Source: Eutreptiella sp. 'Long Island Sound 2002' (taxonomy: Eukaryota; Euglenozoa; Euglenophyceae; Eutreptiales; Eutreptiaceae). Taken from it: a stretch of 64,000 nt of DNA. The notes below the pieces were generated by a model that saw only the letters and a list, made by a program, of their open reading frames with translations, was not told the origin of the DNA and made no database searches. Both the position numbers and the translations under genes were made by a program. Within the stretch, counting starts at the first letter, position 1; every line of letters begins with the position of its first letter. Location: the NCBI GenBank assembly GCA_964036045.1, contig OZ038382.1, forward strand, positions 139,574,961 through 139,638,960, written 5' to 3'. Shown one piece after another: positions 53,922 to 64,000 of the stretch.

Positions 53922-55649
53922 AACCTCCCAATCTGAGAGGGGTCACTGCGGGTCACTCTCTGTGGTCCTCTGGGTGGTGGGACAAACATTGTGTGCCAGA
54001 TTTGCAGCTCAGTACCAAAGGACACCCAGCATGCCCCTCCCAATCACATTGTCAGCGATGTTGATGGACCAGAGGGGGCCTGCAACAGCTGCTGCAGCTG
54101 TGGCCCCCAAACCCCACTGTTTGGTGAAACTCGAGACCCAGCTGTTCATGCAAATTGTTCATTTTATGTGTTTGTCTTCACCTTTTGGCTACTTTGATTA
54201 GCGTCATACTAACCATCATTTAGGGCGTCATATTGTGTTCAAAACCAATTTTACATTCTCAACGTGGCTGAAGCAGTTTCTCTCCACTAAGGGTTGAAAA
54301 GAAAATGCGACATGTGGTGCACATAAGAAACGACGTCATTTTGTAGATGTGGTAAAGGCCTGGTTAATTCTTGTTCAAAAACTAAGTGGTTATCCAGATG
54401 ATTTTCAAAACTCCAAATAATCTGGTTAGACTGATTAACGTGATGAGTGATTCCAAGCTTATTAGGGCGGTGAACAACAAAGTGCGCATCAAAGCGCCCG
54501 CAGCAACAGATCCTCCAGCATATCCACCACTGCACCAGACAGCCAGGAACCCACATCCGTCCAGCTGTTGTGGGTCACGTCCAAATATAAACTTGGGGGA
54601 CCCCGTACTGCAGGGATTTGAGGTTCAATTGGCGACGTGGGTTCACAGTCGAACACAAACCATCCTCCAGCGGCGCTCAGGCCAGAAGGGACCATTCAGC
54701 ACAGGTCATAAGGAGGGGTCCCACTCCCCCCACGACACATGTGTCCCTGCCTGGGGCAGATGGGGGGCCGTTGGGCACCGGTCGGGCAGTGGAGTCCAGC
54801 CACTGCCCCCCCCCCCCCCCCCCCAAGATGCAAAGATGGGCTGCCCAATTCCTGCATGGCACGCCATGGGGTAAGGGGGGCTCTTTTGTGTGTGTCCATG
54901 AGGGGCTGATACCCATGACAGGTCAGAACCATTTGGGTGCATCAGTATGTTCCATGGGAGTGAACGCAATTGAATAAAATGTCCTGCCAGGCGGTGTTGA
55001 ATGGCAAATTTTCATTTGTCAGTAGGTGGTCTTGGATTTTTTTGGGGGGGGTTCATATCACATCCTAATTCATGTGTCATCCAAGGGAAACTCAGGGTTC
55101 TCAATATGGTGGGTGTTGGGTGGACCTCAATCATCTCTGCTGCGAATATAGTATCACTAGTCATGGGGGGTTCACATTTCCCAATGTGCTGGTTCAACTC
55201 CTCTACAGTTGCAGACACCAAAAAAGGGTTTACATGGTTTCATCCCAATAGAAGCAAGCACAAATCTACTGAAATGAAGCATAGCAACATCCAGACCTAG
55301 CCAAGCTAGCCCACAACTCAAAACGAAAAATGAATCTGAATTTCTGTTACAATGCACACAGCTGTAATCAAATGTGAAACAGCCCATTCGGCAAGCACAA
55401 GCCGATTATTTACGGGGGTTTACAGTGGTTTTGGCCCCCGGCCCCCAGATTGTGTAAATTGTTGTAAATTTTCCCAAAAGTGGCGTAAATTCTATTGCCT
55501 TCGGCAGTGCACCTCGAAGAGAGGTTGACAGTCAGCCATTCAGTCCCTGCGCCAGGCCAGCAGTCAGTCAGACAGAAACACACAGTTTGGGTTTTTTGTC
55601 AGTGGCAGATGCGTCCCCAAGCAGTGGGGCGACCATTCGCCTGAGACCA
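53922..55649. other. Non-coding, no gene recognised
   Basis: C19 lies at 54806-54824. At 55408-55495 a TTTAC/GTAAATT-rich stretch resembles, in reverse complement, 58395-58490 (GTAAATTTCTG, GGCGTAAATT). Nothing else supported. Confidence 0.5.
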
Positions 55650-55717
55650 AGCAGTGGCCGAATGGTAATGCAGGCGACCGGTATCTCTTTGGTCGGCGGT
55701 TCGAACCCGCGTCTGCT
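55650..55717 (+). repeat. tRNA-like remnant, plus strand
   Basis: Box A TGGCCGAATGGTAATGC and box B GGTTCGAACCC match Pol III consensus. A possible acceptor AGCAG/CTGCT, an anticodon stem GACCGG/TTGGTC with a 7-base loop, and a T-stem with 4 of 5 pairs can be drawn. Position 33 of the loop is A instead of T, and two acceptor pairs fail, so it is probably a SINE head or pseudo-tRNA. Confidence 0.5.
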
Positions 55718-55749
55718 AAATTCGTCGCTGCGACCGCGGCTACAATTCA

Positions 55750-55815
55750 GCGACCAGGAATCGAACCACCGACCCCAGACTTTGCATCGGCTGCGTTACC
55801 ATTCGACCGGCGATA
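55750..55815 (-). repeat. tRNA-like remnant, minus strand
   Basis: The minus strand has box A-like GGTCGAATGGTAACGC (about 55792-55808) and box B GGTTCGATTCC (55757-55767). Arms pair poorly. It faces the plus-strand module at 55650-55717, about 30 bp away, forming an inverted pair. Confidence 0.45.
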
Positions 55816-57780
55816 TTGTGATAGCGCTAGGCTTCCCCACTGCTTGAAGCCTGTTGAGCGAAAACTTTTGACCCCCCCCACCCCCCCCCAAAAAGTGATA
55901 TCCAGTTTTAGGGGGTAGAGGCCTCAGAATCAAAAAATCCATTGGGGGATGGTCTTATTGGGCAAAATAATGATTTTACAAGGGGTTGGACATCCAATAT
56001 CATGCCTTGGGGTATGCTACGCGAATGACCCCAAAAAAGGGGGGTATACGCCGCTCGCGCCTGCGCTTGATCTAACAACCTCTCTTCGAGGTGATTTCTG
56101 TAAAAAATAGTGTAAATTTAAAGAATGGACGGTGTCACTCAACAGCTCAACCAATTGCAAAAACTCAAAAACACTGTAATATGGTGTTTTGAACATTGGT
56201 TGCTTGGGCCTTGTGACCCCAAGTGGCGTTTTCCCACCGTTTGTATGACTGGTTTCGTGTTTGGATTGAAAAAAAAATTGTGTGCACATACTTATGTAGA
56301 CCGGCAGGCTGGGTTTTGTTTTAGGTGGGTTTGCCCAAGACCTAGGATCCATTGCAACTCCGGGTCGGGGGGGCCTTCAAGCCTATTTCCCACACTCCCC
56401 CCCCCCCCTCTTATTGGGCTCTCGGGGCTGGGCTCACCAAATGACCTCACACATAAATTGCAACAATCATACCTCAAAAGCGCAGTGCCACCCCCCTTAG
56501 GGAAGGGCGTTGCATCTACCAGTTCAACCCACCTACCCCATAGTCGTGCGAGGGGGCTGCCCCTTTTCGATGCACCCTGACCAGAAATGTTCTCGGAGGC
56601 TTCCTAACATGCGGGTCTTGGTATGCATATGTAGCAATATTTGACATTCATGTCACAAGAGGGTCTTGTTCTATAAACTTTGAGTAACAACAGTAGCCAT
56701 AGCCACAGCCATACTCATAGTCAGACCAACAGGAACAGCACCAGTCACACCAACATGAACAGCACCACCATCAGCAACAGTTACAGAAACAATTAGCGAT
56801 AGCAACAGCATGGGCCTGTCCAATGTGCAGCTCACGGGAAAGTCCTCTGAGCATGATGCTGCCTGTCTTCGGCACCTGCCTCCTGGGGACAGGGCCATCC
56901 AAGCCTGTTTCCCAAAACCCCAACCCCTTATTAGACTCTCGGGGCTGGGCCCACCAACATGACCCCACACTCTGCCAGTCCACATTCCTCACACATTTGA
57001 CAGATCATATCTCAAACACGCAGCGCCCCCTAGTTGCCACTACACCCACTGATTCAAACCACCTACCCCCAGTTTTTTTTGGAAGTGGTGGGGGGGGGGG
57101 GGGGGGGCAACCTTTTTCGGATGCATCCTAACCAAAACATTTCTTGGAGGCTTCCCAATGGTTGCAGAAGGATTTGGGCTACTTGTTGCTACCGAGGGGC
57201 CGGGGGGGTGGTATGTGCCAAATTTGGAGTGGCAAAATTTGGTGCAAAGAAAAGTTGGTGCCGGTTTTTCAAATAGAATTGATTTTTTTAGTACAAAATG
57301 CCCAACACACATGGACTAGTGGCTGTTGTTTCCTATGGACCTTTCATTGGTTGCAATTGTTTCCTGGAGGTTACTAGGATGCTTGTTGCTCCTACACACA
57401 TATGGCATCTGCTCCAACTCGTGTGCAGAAGGGTCCTTCCAACTATAACATCTAGAAAATATACTCTGTCCCCTTTCCACACCCAGCCCGTGTGTGTTCC
57501 GTGTCTTTGCCCTCATCGTAACATTTCGGGAACACATCATCATCGAAAATTTGATAGCTTGGCCCTTCGAGCCTATTTGTTACACCCCCCACCCCCTTAT
57601 TCGGACAGGCTTAGAGGGCCCCCTCCCCCGGGGTTGCAATGCACCACTAGCCCGAGCACTGCCGGGGGTGGAGGGGGTAATGTGGGCTGGGAAATGCACC
57701 ATGGACCCACGTACCGGCAAAGTCGTCCGTGGTTCTGTCTGTGATTATTTCTGTGCCTCTGACTATTTCTGTGTCAGTCC
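55816..57780. other. Non-coding, with a thrice-repeated diverged block
   Basis: Related blocks at about 56371-56620, 56885-57160 and 57548-57670 share CTTATTRGRCTCTCGGGGCTG, CCAAGCCTRTTTCCCA, and TTTTCGGATGCATCCT..GGAGGCTTCC. G18 at 57090-57107 and C12 at 56397-56408 lie within. No gene recognised. Confidence 0.55.
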
Positions 57781-58005
57781 TCAAGGGGCCACGCAACAAA
57801 GCGTGGATTGTGAGTCCCTAACCCAAACTCAAGGGGCCACGCAAAAAAGCGTGGATTGCGGGTCCCTAACCTCGGCTCAAGGGGCCACACAACAAAGTGT
57901 GGATTGAGAGTCCCCAATCCCAACTCAAGGGGCCACGCAACAAAGCGTGCATTGAGAGTCCCTAACCCCAACTCAAGGGGCCACGCAGCAAAGCATGGGA
58001 AAGAG
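57781..58005 (+). repeat. 48-bp tandem repeat with a covarying hairpin (4.6 units)
   Basis: Units start at 57781, 57829, 57877, 57925 and 57973. Each contains CCACGC-AACAAA-GCGTGG, a 6-bp stem with a 6-base loop. In unit 3 both arms change together (CCACAC...GTGTGG). The 48-bp period is a multiple of three and frames stay open on both strands (16-residue repeats GATQQSVD.. on +, AWPLELGLGTLN.. on -). The minus frame extends to 58193 with a non-repetitive N-terminus (RFHHAVSAFERQIL), which may be coding, but I do not recognise it. Confidence 0.85.
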
Positions 58006-59582
58006 AAACAAGAAAGGAAGAAAGAACACAGTACCACGTTCGCCCCTGAAAGAATTAGGCGCTGCACTCCGGGCCGGGGTTTTGCTCCAAATGCAGGATC
58101 TTCACTGCGCAACAAACGACACTTGTATAGCACCTCGTCTTGCAATATCTGGCGCTCAAAGGCACTGACGGCGTGATGAAAACGAAATAACAAAAAGGGG
58201 GGGCACCGTTGGCGCCATGCAAAAAAACAACCAAGTACTTTTATCTCAGTAGTAGTTCATGTGCCAATGTACTAAGGAGGCAGCAGCAACATGGTACAAA
58301 CATGGTAAAAACACAAATATACATCACATGTGGGCAATGTGGGGGAGTGTTTGTGATATTTCCCAACATCTAGTAGCATGCACAAGACATGGGTTCCCGA
58401 ATTTACACCCAATTTACAAACATTTACAGAAATTTACGCCACTTTTTTGCGCAATTTGCAAAAAATTACGTCATTTACAGCGTAAATTGGATTTGCCCCC
58501 CCCCCCATTATTAATCGGCTTGGGCAAGCATGAAAATACAGTTTATCCCTTAACGCAGGCTGTAGACCCTTTTATGATGCTTTCCTTTTCCTGATTTGCG
58601 TTGCCTTACATTTCTGTGGGTGTCTATCGCTCTATTTTTGAAAAATTCACCAAAAACAAACATTCGGCCATCAAAAAACTATTTTCTTGACCATTTCGAC
58701 TCTGACCTACTACGACCTTGCAACACCCCCTACATGTCATGACCTTTTGCACCACTTCTGCCAATTCCTGGGCCAATGGAAACAAAGACAGGGTGCACGG
58801 CTTCTTGTGTGCAAGGCACATGTATCCTTTTGGTGCTGTTTTGGCCATTCTTCGTGGTGTCAGCCCACCTTCCCTGTTCCTCTTTTTCCTTCTTACTGAA
58901 ACACCCCATTCCTAATCCCAAGGACCCTTCATCGGTCGAGCACAGCTGCATAACAGACAATCTAGACAACTACATCCCGACCGCCTAGTTGCATGTCTCT
59001 TGGGATTGGGCCAAGATGGTTACCTAGCTTTCTGAATTTTGGACCAAGTCAGGTGACTTTGAGCTCCTCGGAGCCCAATTAACCGTGTCACTGGAGATCG
59101 ATTTCATGTTTAGGCATCTTTTGACTGGGAGAGAAGACATGGCCTCGTCCAACACCCAACACCAAAGCACAATCCCGCTCCATCGGAGCCGCTAGGACCC
59201 TCAACCAAGCTCTGAACGGTTCACTAGTCATGGGTCACTCGTAGTCTAGAGTGCCTTTCGGCTTGGTCCAGAGAGGGTGCTGTATTTTGATGGCACATAT
59301 TGGCCAGCAGGGATGTGGTGAGGAACAAGGTGTCAACTAGTTGTGGGCTGCCCCTCGCAGGCACACAAGCACATGGAGCGCCATCGCGGCGACACGTTAC
59401 TATGGCCTTTTTCCGTGAGATGGAGCTTCCGCACACGTTCAGAAAGTTTCCATACATCTGGGCTCGATCCACCGTGTGGCATCTTGATGGGCACTAGCTT
59501 GGGTGGCGATGCTCGTTGAGCTGTTACCTCCCACTCCGTGGAGGGGTGTGTGGGGTCACTTCTGACTGAGGAAGCCCCACAA
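58006..59582. other. Non-coding, no gene recognised
   Basis: C11 lies at 58496-58506. The TTTAC-rich stretch 58395-58490 is the reverse-complement relative of 55408-55495. Confidence 0.45.
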
Positions 59583-59935
59583 AATTTTGACAAATACTTA
59601 CATGTATTGACACATGTTGACACTTGTTCACACTTGTTGACACTTGTTGACCAAAGCTGAAACTTGTTGCCACACCACGTGTTGAGACGTGTTAGCACTT
59701 GTTGACATGTGTTGACACTTCTTGACACGTGCTGAGATGTGTTGACAGATGACACTTGTTGAAACTTGGTGACATGTGTTGACGCTTGTTGAAACTTGTT
59801 GACGCTTGTTGACACTTGTTGAGTCGTGTTGACACTTGTTGGCACTTGTGGGCACTTATTGACAGGTGTTGGCACGTGTGGATACAGCTGGACACACGTG
59901 GACACTTGTTGATACTTGTGGACACTTGTTGATGA
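59583..59935 (+). repeat. Minisatellite of about 12 bp (TTGACACTTGTT)
   Basis: About 28 diverged units of GTTGACACTTGT. A short continuation of the same unit occurs at 60469-60545. Confidence 0.9.
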
Positions 59936-60114
59936 TTGGGTAAAAGAGGAGGAATTGTGTTGAGACTAGCATTGTTGACACTTGATGACTTGCGGTGACA
60001 CTACTTGCCACTGTTGACACTTGCAAGAATTGTGTTTAGACGACTTGGTGGTGCGTGACACTCAGGGGGTGCCTTGATGAAAAAAAAACTCAGAGTGTCC
60101 AATACGCCCTACGA

Positions 60115-60205
60115 TGGCAGTTGGTGGGTAACCGATGGCGGTTGGTGGGTAACCAATGGCGGTTGGTGGGTAACCGATGGTGGTTGTAGAGTAACCGTTG
60201 GGGGT
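60115..60205 (+). repeat. 21-bp tandem repeat
   Basis: Four units of CGATGGCGGTTGGTGGGTAAC with decay in the fourth. Confidence 0.9.
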
Positions 60206-60312
60206 AACATGCACACATAAACTAGACTAAAAAAAAAGAAGCCAAACACAATCCTGGGGGTAACATGCAGACAAAGAAAAGCCCAAAAAAGCGAAGCCAA
60301 AAATATTGCACA

Positions 60313-60377
60313 AGCTGGGAATTGAACTTGGGACCCTCAAGATCATAGTCTAGTACAACTACCAACTGAGGTACCTT
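60313..60377 (-). repeat. tRNA-like remnant, minus strand
   Basis: The minus strand has a canonical box A (CCTCAGTTGGTAG) and near-canonical box B (AGTTCAATTCC). The anticodon arm AGA-CTATGA-TCT has a six-base loop (one missing). No acceptor pairing, so a degenerate tRNA or SINE head. Confidence 0.55.
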
Positions 60378-61023
60378 AGAATGTCGCATTTCTCCACCAT
60401 TAGAGATTGGATGCCATAGTACAGAAAAAAGGGTCAGCGTCCTTATGGCACCCCCTGGTGACACTCGTAAACTTTTCTTGACACTTGTTGGCACTGGTTG
60501 ACACCTGTTGGGACTGGTTGGCACTTGTTGACACCTATTGGCACTTCTCATGTGGAACCCCTGCGTTGTCGCACAAAAGTGAAATAGCTAGGCAAACCTT
60601 GCCGTCTTAGGAAATAAATTGTGCGCAACCTCTGCCGTCTCGAGGAGAATGGAAATGGCTCAATAAACCCTGCTATGTTGGGGGGAAATGAAATGGCTCA
60701 TGTAACCTTGCTGTCTAGGGCGCCGTAACACTCACACACTCTCCTTTTTTTTACTCTAATGTAACATGGAGTAATTTCATCTGCCAATCTACAAAGAGTG
60801 TTGTGTGTGTACTTCTTTTTTCTTTGGCTGCAAGTGGCATATACTTTTTTGCTGTTAGTCAGTTACCAAGGCCATGTTGTTGCACTATGTGCACTCACCA
60901 GGAAAATCACCCAAGATCACGTGCCACTTGTCTGCTAGCATGGCGAAGCAGAAAAACCCACAAGATAACAACACAACTACCTTCAGACGGGCACTCCAAT
61001 GGACCTATGAACAAACCCAGTCT

Positions 61024-61200
61024 TATATTGATCTCTCCCCGCCATGGGGACCCCAAGAAGACAGGGTTGCTGTAACCAGATTCATTTTGCTCCACCATGG
61101 GGACCCGCAGAAGACCGGGGTGATGTAGCCACATTGATCTCTCCCCACCATGGGGGCCCCGAGAAGACAGGGGTGATCTAGCCCTATTAATTGATGTAGC
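61024..61200 (-). repeat. 53-bp unit, reversed copies
   Basis: Three diverged units containing TCTCCCCACCATGGGGACCC and GGGGTGATGTAGCC, the reverse complement of the array at 49619-49745. Confidence 0.75.
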
Positions 61201-61983
61201 CATTCCGCCTCATTCAAGGCCCCCGAGAAGGCATGGGTAGGGTAGCAGTTGTCCCCGGAAGAGATCAACATAGATGCTCCGGCTTCCTTTGTCACCCAGC
61301 ATGGCTAACCACTGGTTCTCGAGGGTCCACTTGTGGGCGGAATGGCTACATCACCCCTGCCTTCTCCACACGGGGACAAAATCAAAAGTGAAGTATCTTC
61401 GGGGAAGCCAAGGCTATTGTGAGATCTGCTTCGGTGGTTTCAATATCCACGGGGAACCTAAGTGTCCTTTGTCTTCGATTCTTGCGCTGCTATTGAGAGA
61501 ACCAGGCCGTTTGCTTGCATTTCTTCCACATTTGTGTGTGTTGATATGCATGCCACTCAAAAAGGTAACTTAGCCCCCTTGTATGTGTGCCTCTCCAATG
61601 TTTGTTGCGAAATTTCCAACTAGCACCCTGAGCCCTGGTATGTGGTGATACACGTTCAGGGTATGGAATGGAGGATCGTCCGCAATGTGTGGGGCCGCCC
61701 TGCAGTAGAGCTCAATGGCCATGTATCCGCACTAGCCGACACCGAACTCACGGATGCACCGAATGGGGTTTTCCAAGCTCTAAAAAATGAGGAAAATGGG
61801 GGATGGAGGAAAATGGGGGGAAATGGGGGGAACTGGAGGGAAAATGGAGGAAAATGGGCAAAAATGGGGGATTCATGAACACATTTGGATAAAAATTCAC
61901 ATAAAATTTTCCGATTGCAATATTGGGGAAAATGGGAGATTTGACGGGTAAAAAGCGGTCACAAAAAGAGTATGGATGCACTC

Positions 61984-62050
61984 GGGTTTGAACCAACGAC
62001 CCCTATTTGCACAGTCCAGCATGTTAACCATTGGGACACTACCCAATTCT
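61984..62050 (-). repeat. tRNA-like remnant, minus strand
   Basis: The minus strand has box A-like GTCCCAATGGTTAAC (62023-62037) and box B GGTTCAAACCC (61984-61994). The T-stem forms four of five pairs; the anticodon and acceptor arms do not. Confidence 0.45.
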
Positions 62051-62157
62051 GATGACTCCGTCACAAAATTTTGTAACAAAAATTTAAAAAAAACTGCCAA
62101 AAAACTGTTAGAAAACTCATTCAGGATGGGGAGTGAGAACACAATGGCAGACAGACA

Positions 62158-62300
62158 ATGACTGTAAAAGTGGCTGTGACTCTAGCTCTGACTGTGGCTG
62201 TGACGATTACTGTGACAGTGGCTGTGACTGTGGCTCTGACAATGACTATGGCGGTGGCTATGACAGTGGCTGTGGCTGTGGCTGTGGCTGTGACGATGTG
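62158..62300 (+). repeat. Six-base simple repeat (TGTGRC)n
   Basis: Irregular GTGGCTGTGACT units. A related, more degenerate tract in reverse complement is at about 56695-56810. Translation would give only Cys/Gly/Asp strings. Confidence 0.85.
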
Positions 62301-62870
62301 GGCAAAAGGTTACGCACAAACAGATTGCCATCGTGTGGATGAAAGTTGGGAGGTTCCTTGGTTGCAAGAGGAGGAAAATGCAACCCACCACAGAAAAAAT
62401 GGGAATAAGTGCGGAAAAATGGAACCAACCATGGCAAAATGGGGAAGGTGAGGTGCATCTTGCAACATTCACATGGCACAACACAAAAAGCAAATACCGC
62501 AACGGGGCATGTACATTGTAGCAATTGAAAAATGAACAACGGATCACGCACCACCACTCACCGCCGCAAAAATGGGAACTTTTGCCAGCCACTGATACTC
62601 ACCGCCTCGTCGACTAGCGCGGATGGTAGGTAGTTTGCTCCACCTTACTAAATTTTGTATTTGCACGCAGACTAGGAATTAGCCCTAAGGCCCTTGGCCT
62701 CATGTGCCGGAGTCTGTGTGGGGGCATGAGGAGGCAACCATTGAGAAGGAGGAAAAGGATGACGGTGTTTGTCGTAGTGATATATCGAAGTGTGGCACTT
62801 GCGACTTGAACTTGGGTGCATTTTGCATGCCACTACATAGTTGTACCTTACAAAAGGTTTTTCAACCGCG

Positions 62871-63224
62871 ACACTTGTCCCCCCCCCCCCGAACCCCGTA
62901 TACAAAATTTTCTACCCGCGGGGGACTTTCTCTACCCTACCCCCCCACTATCCCCCCCCTTGTCCCATAGACCCCCCCCCCCTCCTTGTGCTCCGGGACC
63001 TCCACAGAATTTCCATGGAGGCTGCCCCGGCTACCATGGCCACGCGTGGCCCATCACATGCCACCAGATGGTGGGGCCGACTCGCAAAGCGCCGCGTTCC
63101 CAACCCCCGAGCACACAACTTTCCCCCCTGCCCCTTCCCTCTGGTCCTTCTGTCCACCAACAAGCCTGGCCAATGAGGAACAGGTAGCAGGTACAAAGCA
63201 GGGAGGCAAAGAGGCCAAGGGACC
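62871..63224. other. Non-coding, C-rich tracts
   Basis: C12 at 62879-62890 and other short C runs. No gene recognised. Confidence 0.5.
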
Positions 63225-63743
63225 ATGACCCTGACACACAACAGGGAGAAAGGGAGGCAAGATCGGTGGTCGGGAGAAGTGGAGGCAATAAGGAAGGGAG
63301 GTGCGTGCTTGTGCAGCGGGAATGAAAGGCAAGGGGAGCTAAATTGCCTTTCAAATGCACATGCGCATGCAAATTTTCCAAGGTGGTTCCATTGGACCAC
63401 CATTCAAGTGGTACAATGCAATACCTCACAAAGAATGCCGGGGCATCGCCATATGAAGGATCCTTCTCCGCTTTCCGCCATTTGCGTTGTCCGGGCGCAT
63501 AGTGGAGGGGAGGTTTGTGTTGAATCAGGTGGAGTGCTCCATAGTCCCACGCAAGGGACCCCGATGCGGTTGGATATACATGGAGGTGGTGTTGTGGATG
63601 CGAAGGCCTACAAGGGCTTGCCGGGACTGGTTTTTAACTCCAAAGCCTACCACGGGCCTACCCTCTGGAGGGGGGAGCGCTACGCCATTGTTTTCTACAA
63701 TGCGTGCAACACATATTACCTCCCTGATGAATCTATTGAATAG
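63225..63743 (+). pseudogene. C-terminal part of a possible 2OG-Fe(II)-oxygenase-like transposon protein
   Basis: 172 codons; only the last 75 or so look like a conserved protein. They read GTPMRLDIHGGGVVDAKAYK, then GLVFNSKAY followed by H143, and GERYAIVFYN with R152. F-[DN]-[GS]-x3-H-x8-R with a following hydrophobic strand is the distal His/Arg signature seen in 2-oxoglutarate/iron dioxygenase-like proteins (TET/JBP-like and transposon-linked relatives). The proximal HxD motif is not evident, so it may lie upstream beyond a break. A TAG ends the frame at 63741-63743, but LLAYGFRPWGY follows in frame before the next stop, so this stop looks recent. The first half is probably not coding. 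Confidence 0.4.
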
Positions 63744-63798
63744 TTATTGGCCTATGGCTTTCGTCCTTGGGGCTACTAGCAAGGCACCGTACACTACT

Positions 63799-63838
63799 GG
63801 TATACGGCCGTATACCTGTCAGTATACGGCCGTATACT
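63799..63838. repeat. Two 18-bp perfect palindromes, 22 bp apart
   Basis: GGTATACGGCCGTATACC at 63799-63816 and AGTATACGGCCGTATACT at 63821-63838, followed by a half site CTATACGGCG at 63844-63853. The outer base pair differs between the two but remains complementary in each. Function unknown. The remaining bases to 64000 show nothing recognisable. Confidence 0.85.
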
Positions 63839-64000
63839 CGACCTATACGGCGAACGGTTTGCGCCGAATCTTGCATGTTGTGCCCCCGTTGCATGCGCCT
63901 ATGCGCACGGTTCCTTTGGGCAACTCGCCCACATATGCCTGGAGCATGTTTCTGCAACAACTATTCTTACAACTATGTTTGGAAATGCCGATCCGAAGGA

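Larger units (their letters stand above)
60895..62870 (+). pseudogene. Second, shattered copy of the Cys-rich repeat family
   Basis: Three islands match the 48-kb copy. 60895-61020 is homologous to about 48358-48475 (CACCCAAGA, GGCGAAGCAG, and ACTCCA..GACCYATGAA). 61640-61740 on + translates to EWRIVRNVWGRPAVELNGHV. 62640-62870 on + translates to TKFCICTQTR, then GPWPHVPESVWGHEEATIE, DDGVCRSDISKCGTCDL and FCMPLHSCTLQ. Between them lie repeats and a tRNA-like remnant. The protein islands are on the opposite strand relative to the first island when compared with the 48-kb copy, so the copy is rearranged as well as decayed. Confidence 0.5.

Noticed and set aside
57781-58005. CRISPR-like array
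   Set aside because: Units are contiguous tandem repeats without unique spacers, in a eukaryotic window.
59583-59935. Long Thr/Ser/Val/Gln repeat protein on -
   Set aside because: It is a 12-bp minisatellite. Open frames follow from the period being a multiple of three.
60313-60377. Functional tRNA gene
   Set aside because: Boxes A and B are good, but the anticodon loop lacks a base and the acceptor arms do not pair. The same holds for the other tRNA-like sites.
62158-62300. Cys/Asp-rich coding sequence
   Set aside because: It is a translated hexanucleotide repeat with no conserved flanks.

Overview
The window is eukaryotic and consists mostly of nested, decaying transposable elements and satellite-type repeats. 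I see no operons, ribosome-binding sites or other bacterial or organellar gene blocks. The evidence is chromodomain-bearing Ty3/gypsy retrotransposons, spliced transposon genes with GT-AG introns, a plant-like initiator-Met primer-binding site, tRNA-like (Pol III box A/B) modules, and long non-coding tracts. A large repeat-rich genome of the green lineage fits best, possibly a charophyte alga such as Chara. That placement is an inference of low to moderate confidence, because no host housekeeping gene fixes it.

Layout. 1-1692: broken 3' end of a chromovirus pol gene on +. 4444-15579: a nearly complete Ty3/gypsy element on - (gypsy-1), with two LTRs, a 5-bp target duplication, a PBS, a polypurine tract and a gag-pol broken by several frameshifts. 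15.7-16.7 kb: an inverted copy of that family's 3' non-coding region. 18.6-21.4 kb: a decayed non-LTR retrotransposon on -, with APE-type endonuclease and RT. 22.1-38.16 kb: a second, more decayed gypsy of the same family on - (gypsy-2). It was hit by a cut-and-paste-type DNA transposon (TE-A, about 4.75 kb, spliced genes), then by a 1.7-kb inversion that flipped part of gypsy-2 together with one end of TE-A. A separate 2.16-kb insertion in its gag is flanked by a 15-bp target duplication. 40-47 kb: a fragment of the gypsy 3' region, a four-unit satellite of about 590 bp, and minisatellites. 44-63 kb: largely non-coding DNA with many long poly(G)/poly(C) tracts, minisatellites and tRNA-like remnants. 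It also holds two degenerate copies of an unidentified Cys-rich coding repeat, one intact-looking 347-codon reading frame resembling a CLASP/TOG domain (- strand, 52.9-53.9 kb), and a short frame resembling the C-terminal half of a 2OG-Fe(II)-oxygenase-like transposon protein (63.2-63.7 kb).

How parts relate. Gypsy-1 and gypsy-2 share one architecture: gag with a zinc knuckle, aspartic protease, a methyltransferase-like 'ELFAS...NPPF' module, RT, RNase H, an integrase of the 'CERQ' type, a chromodomain, and then a long 3' non-coding region before the polypurine tract. In TE-A every intron and both ends carry the same short palindromic motif. Most reading frames here are damaged, so the window is best read as a stratified record of insertions rather than as working host genes.
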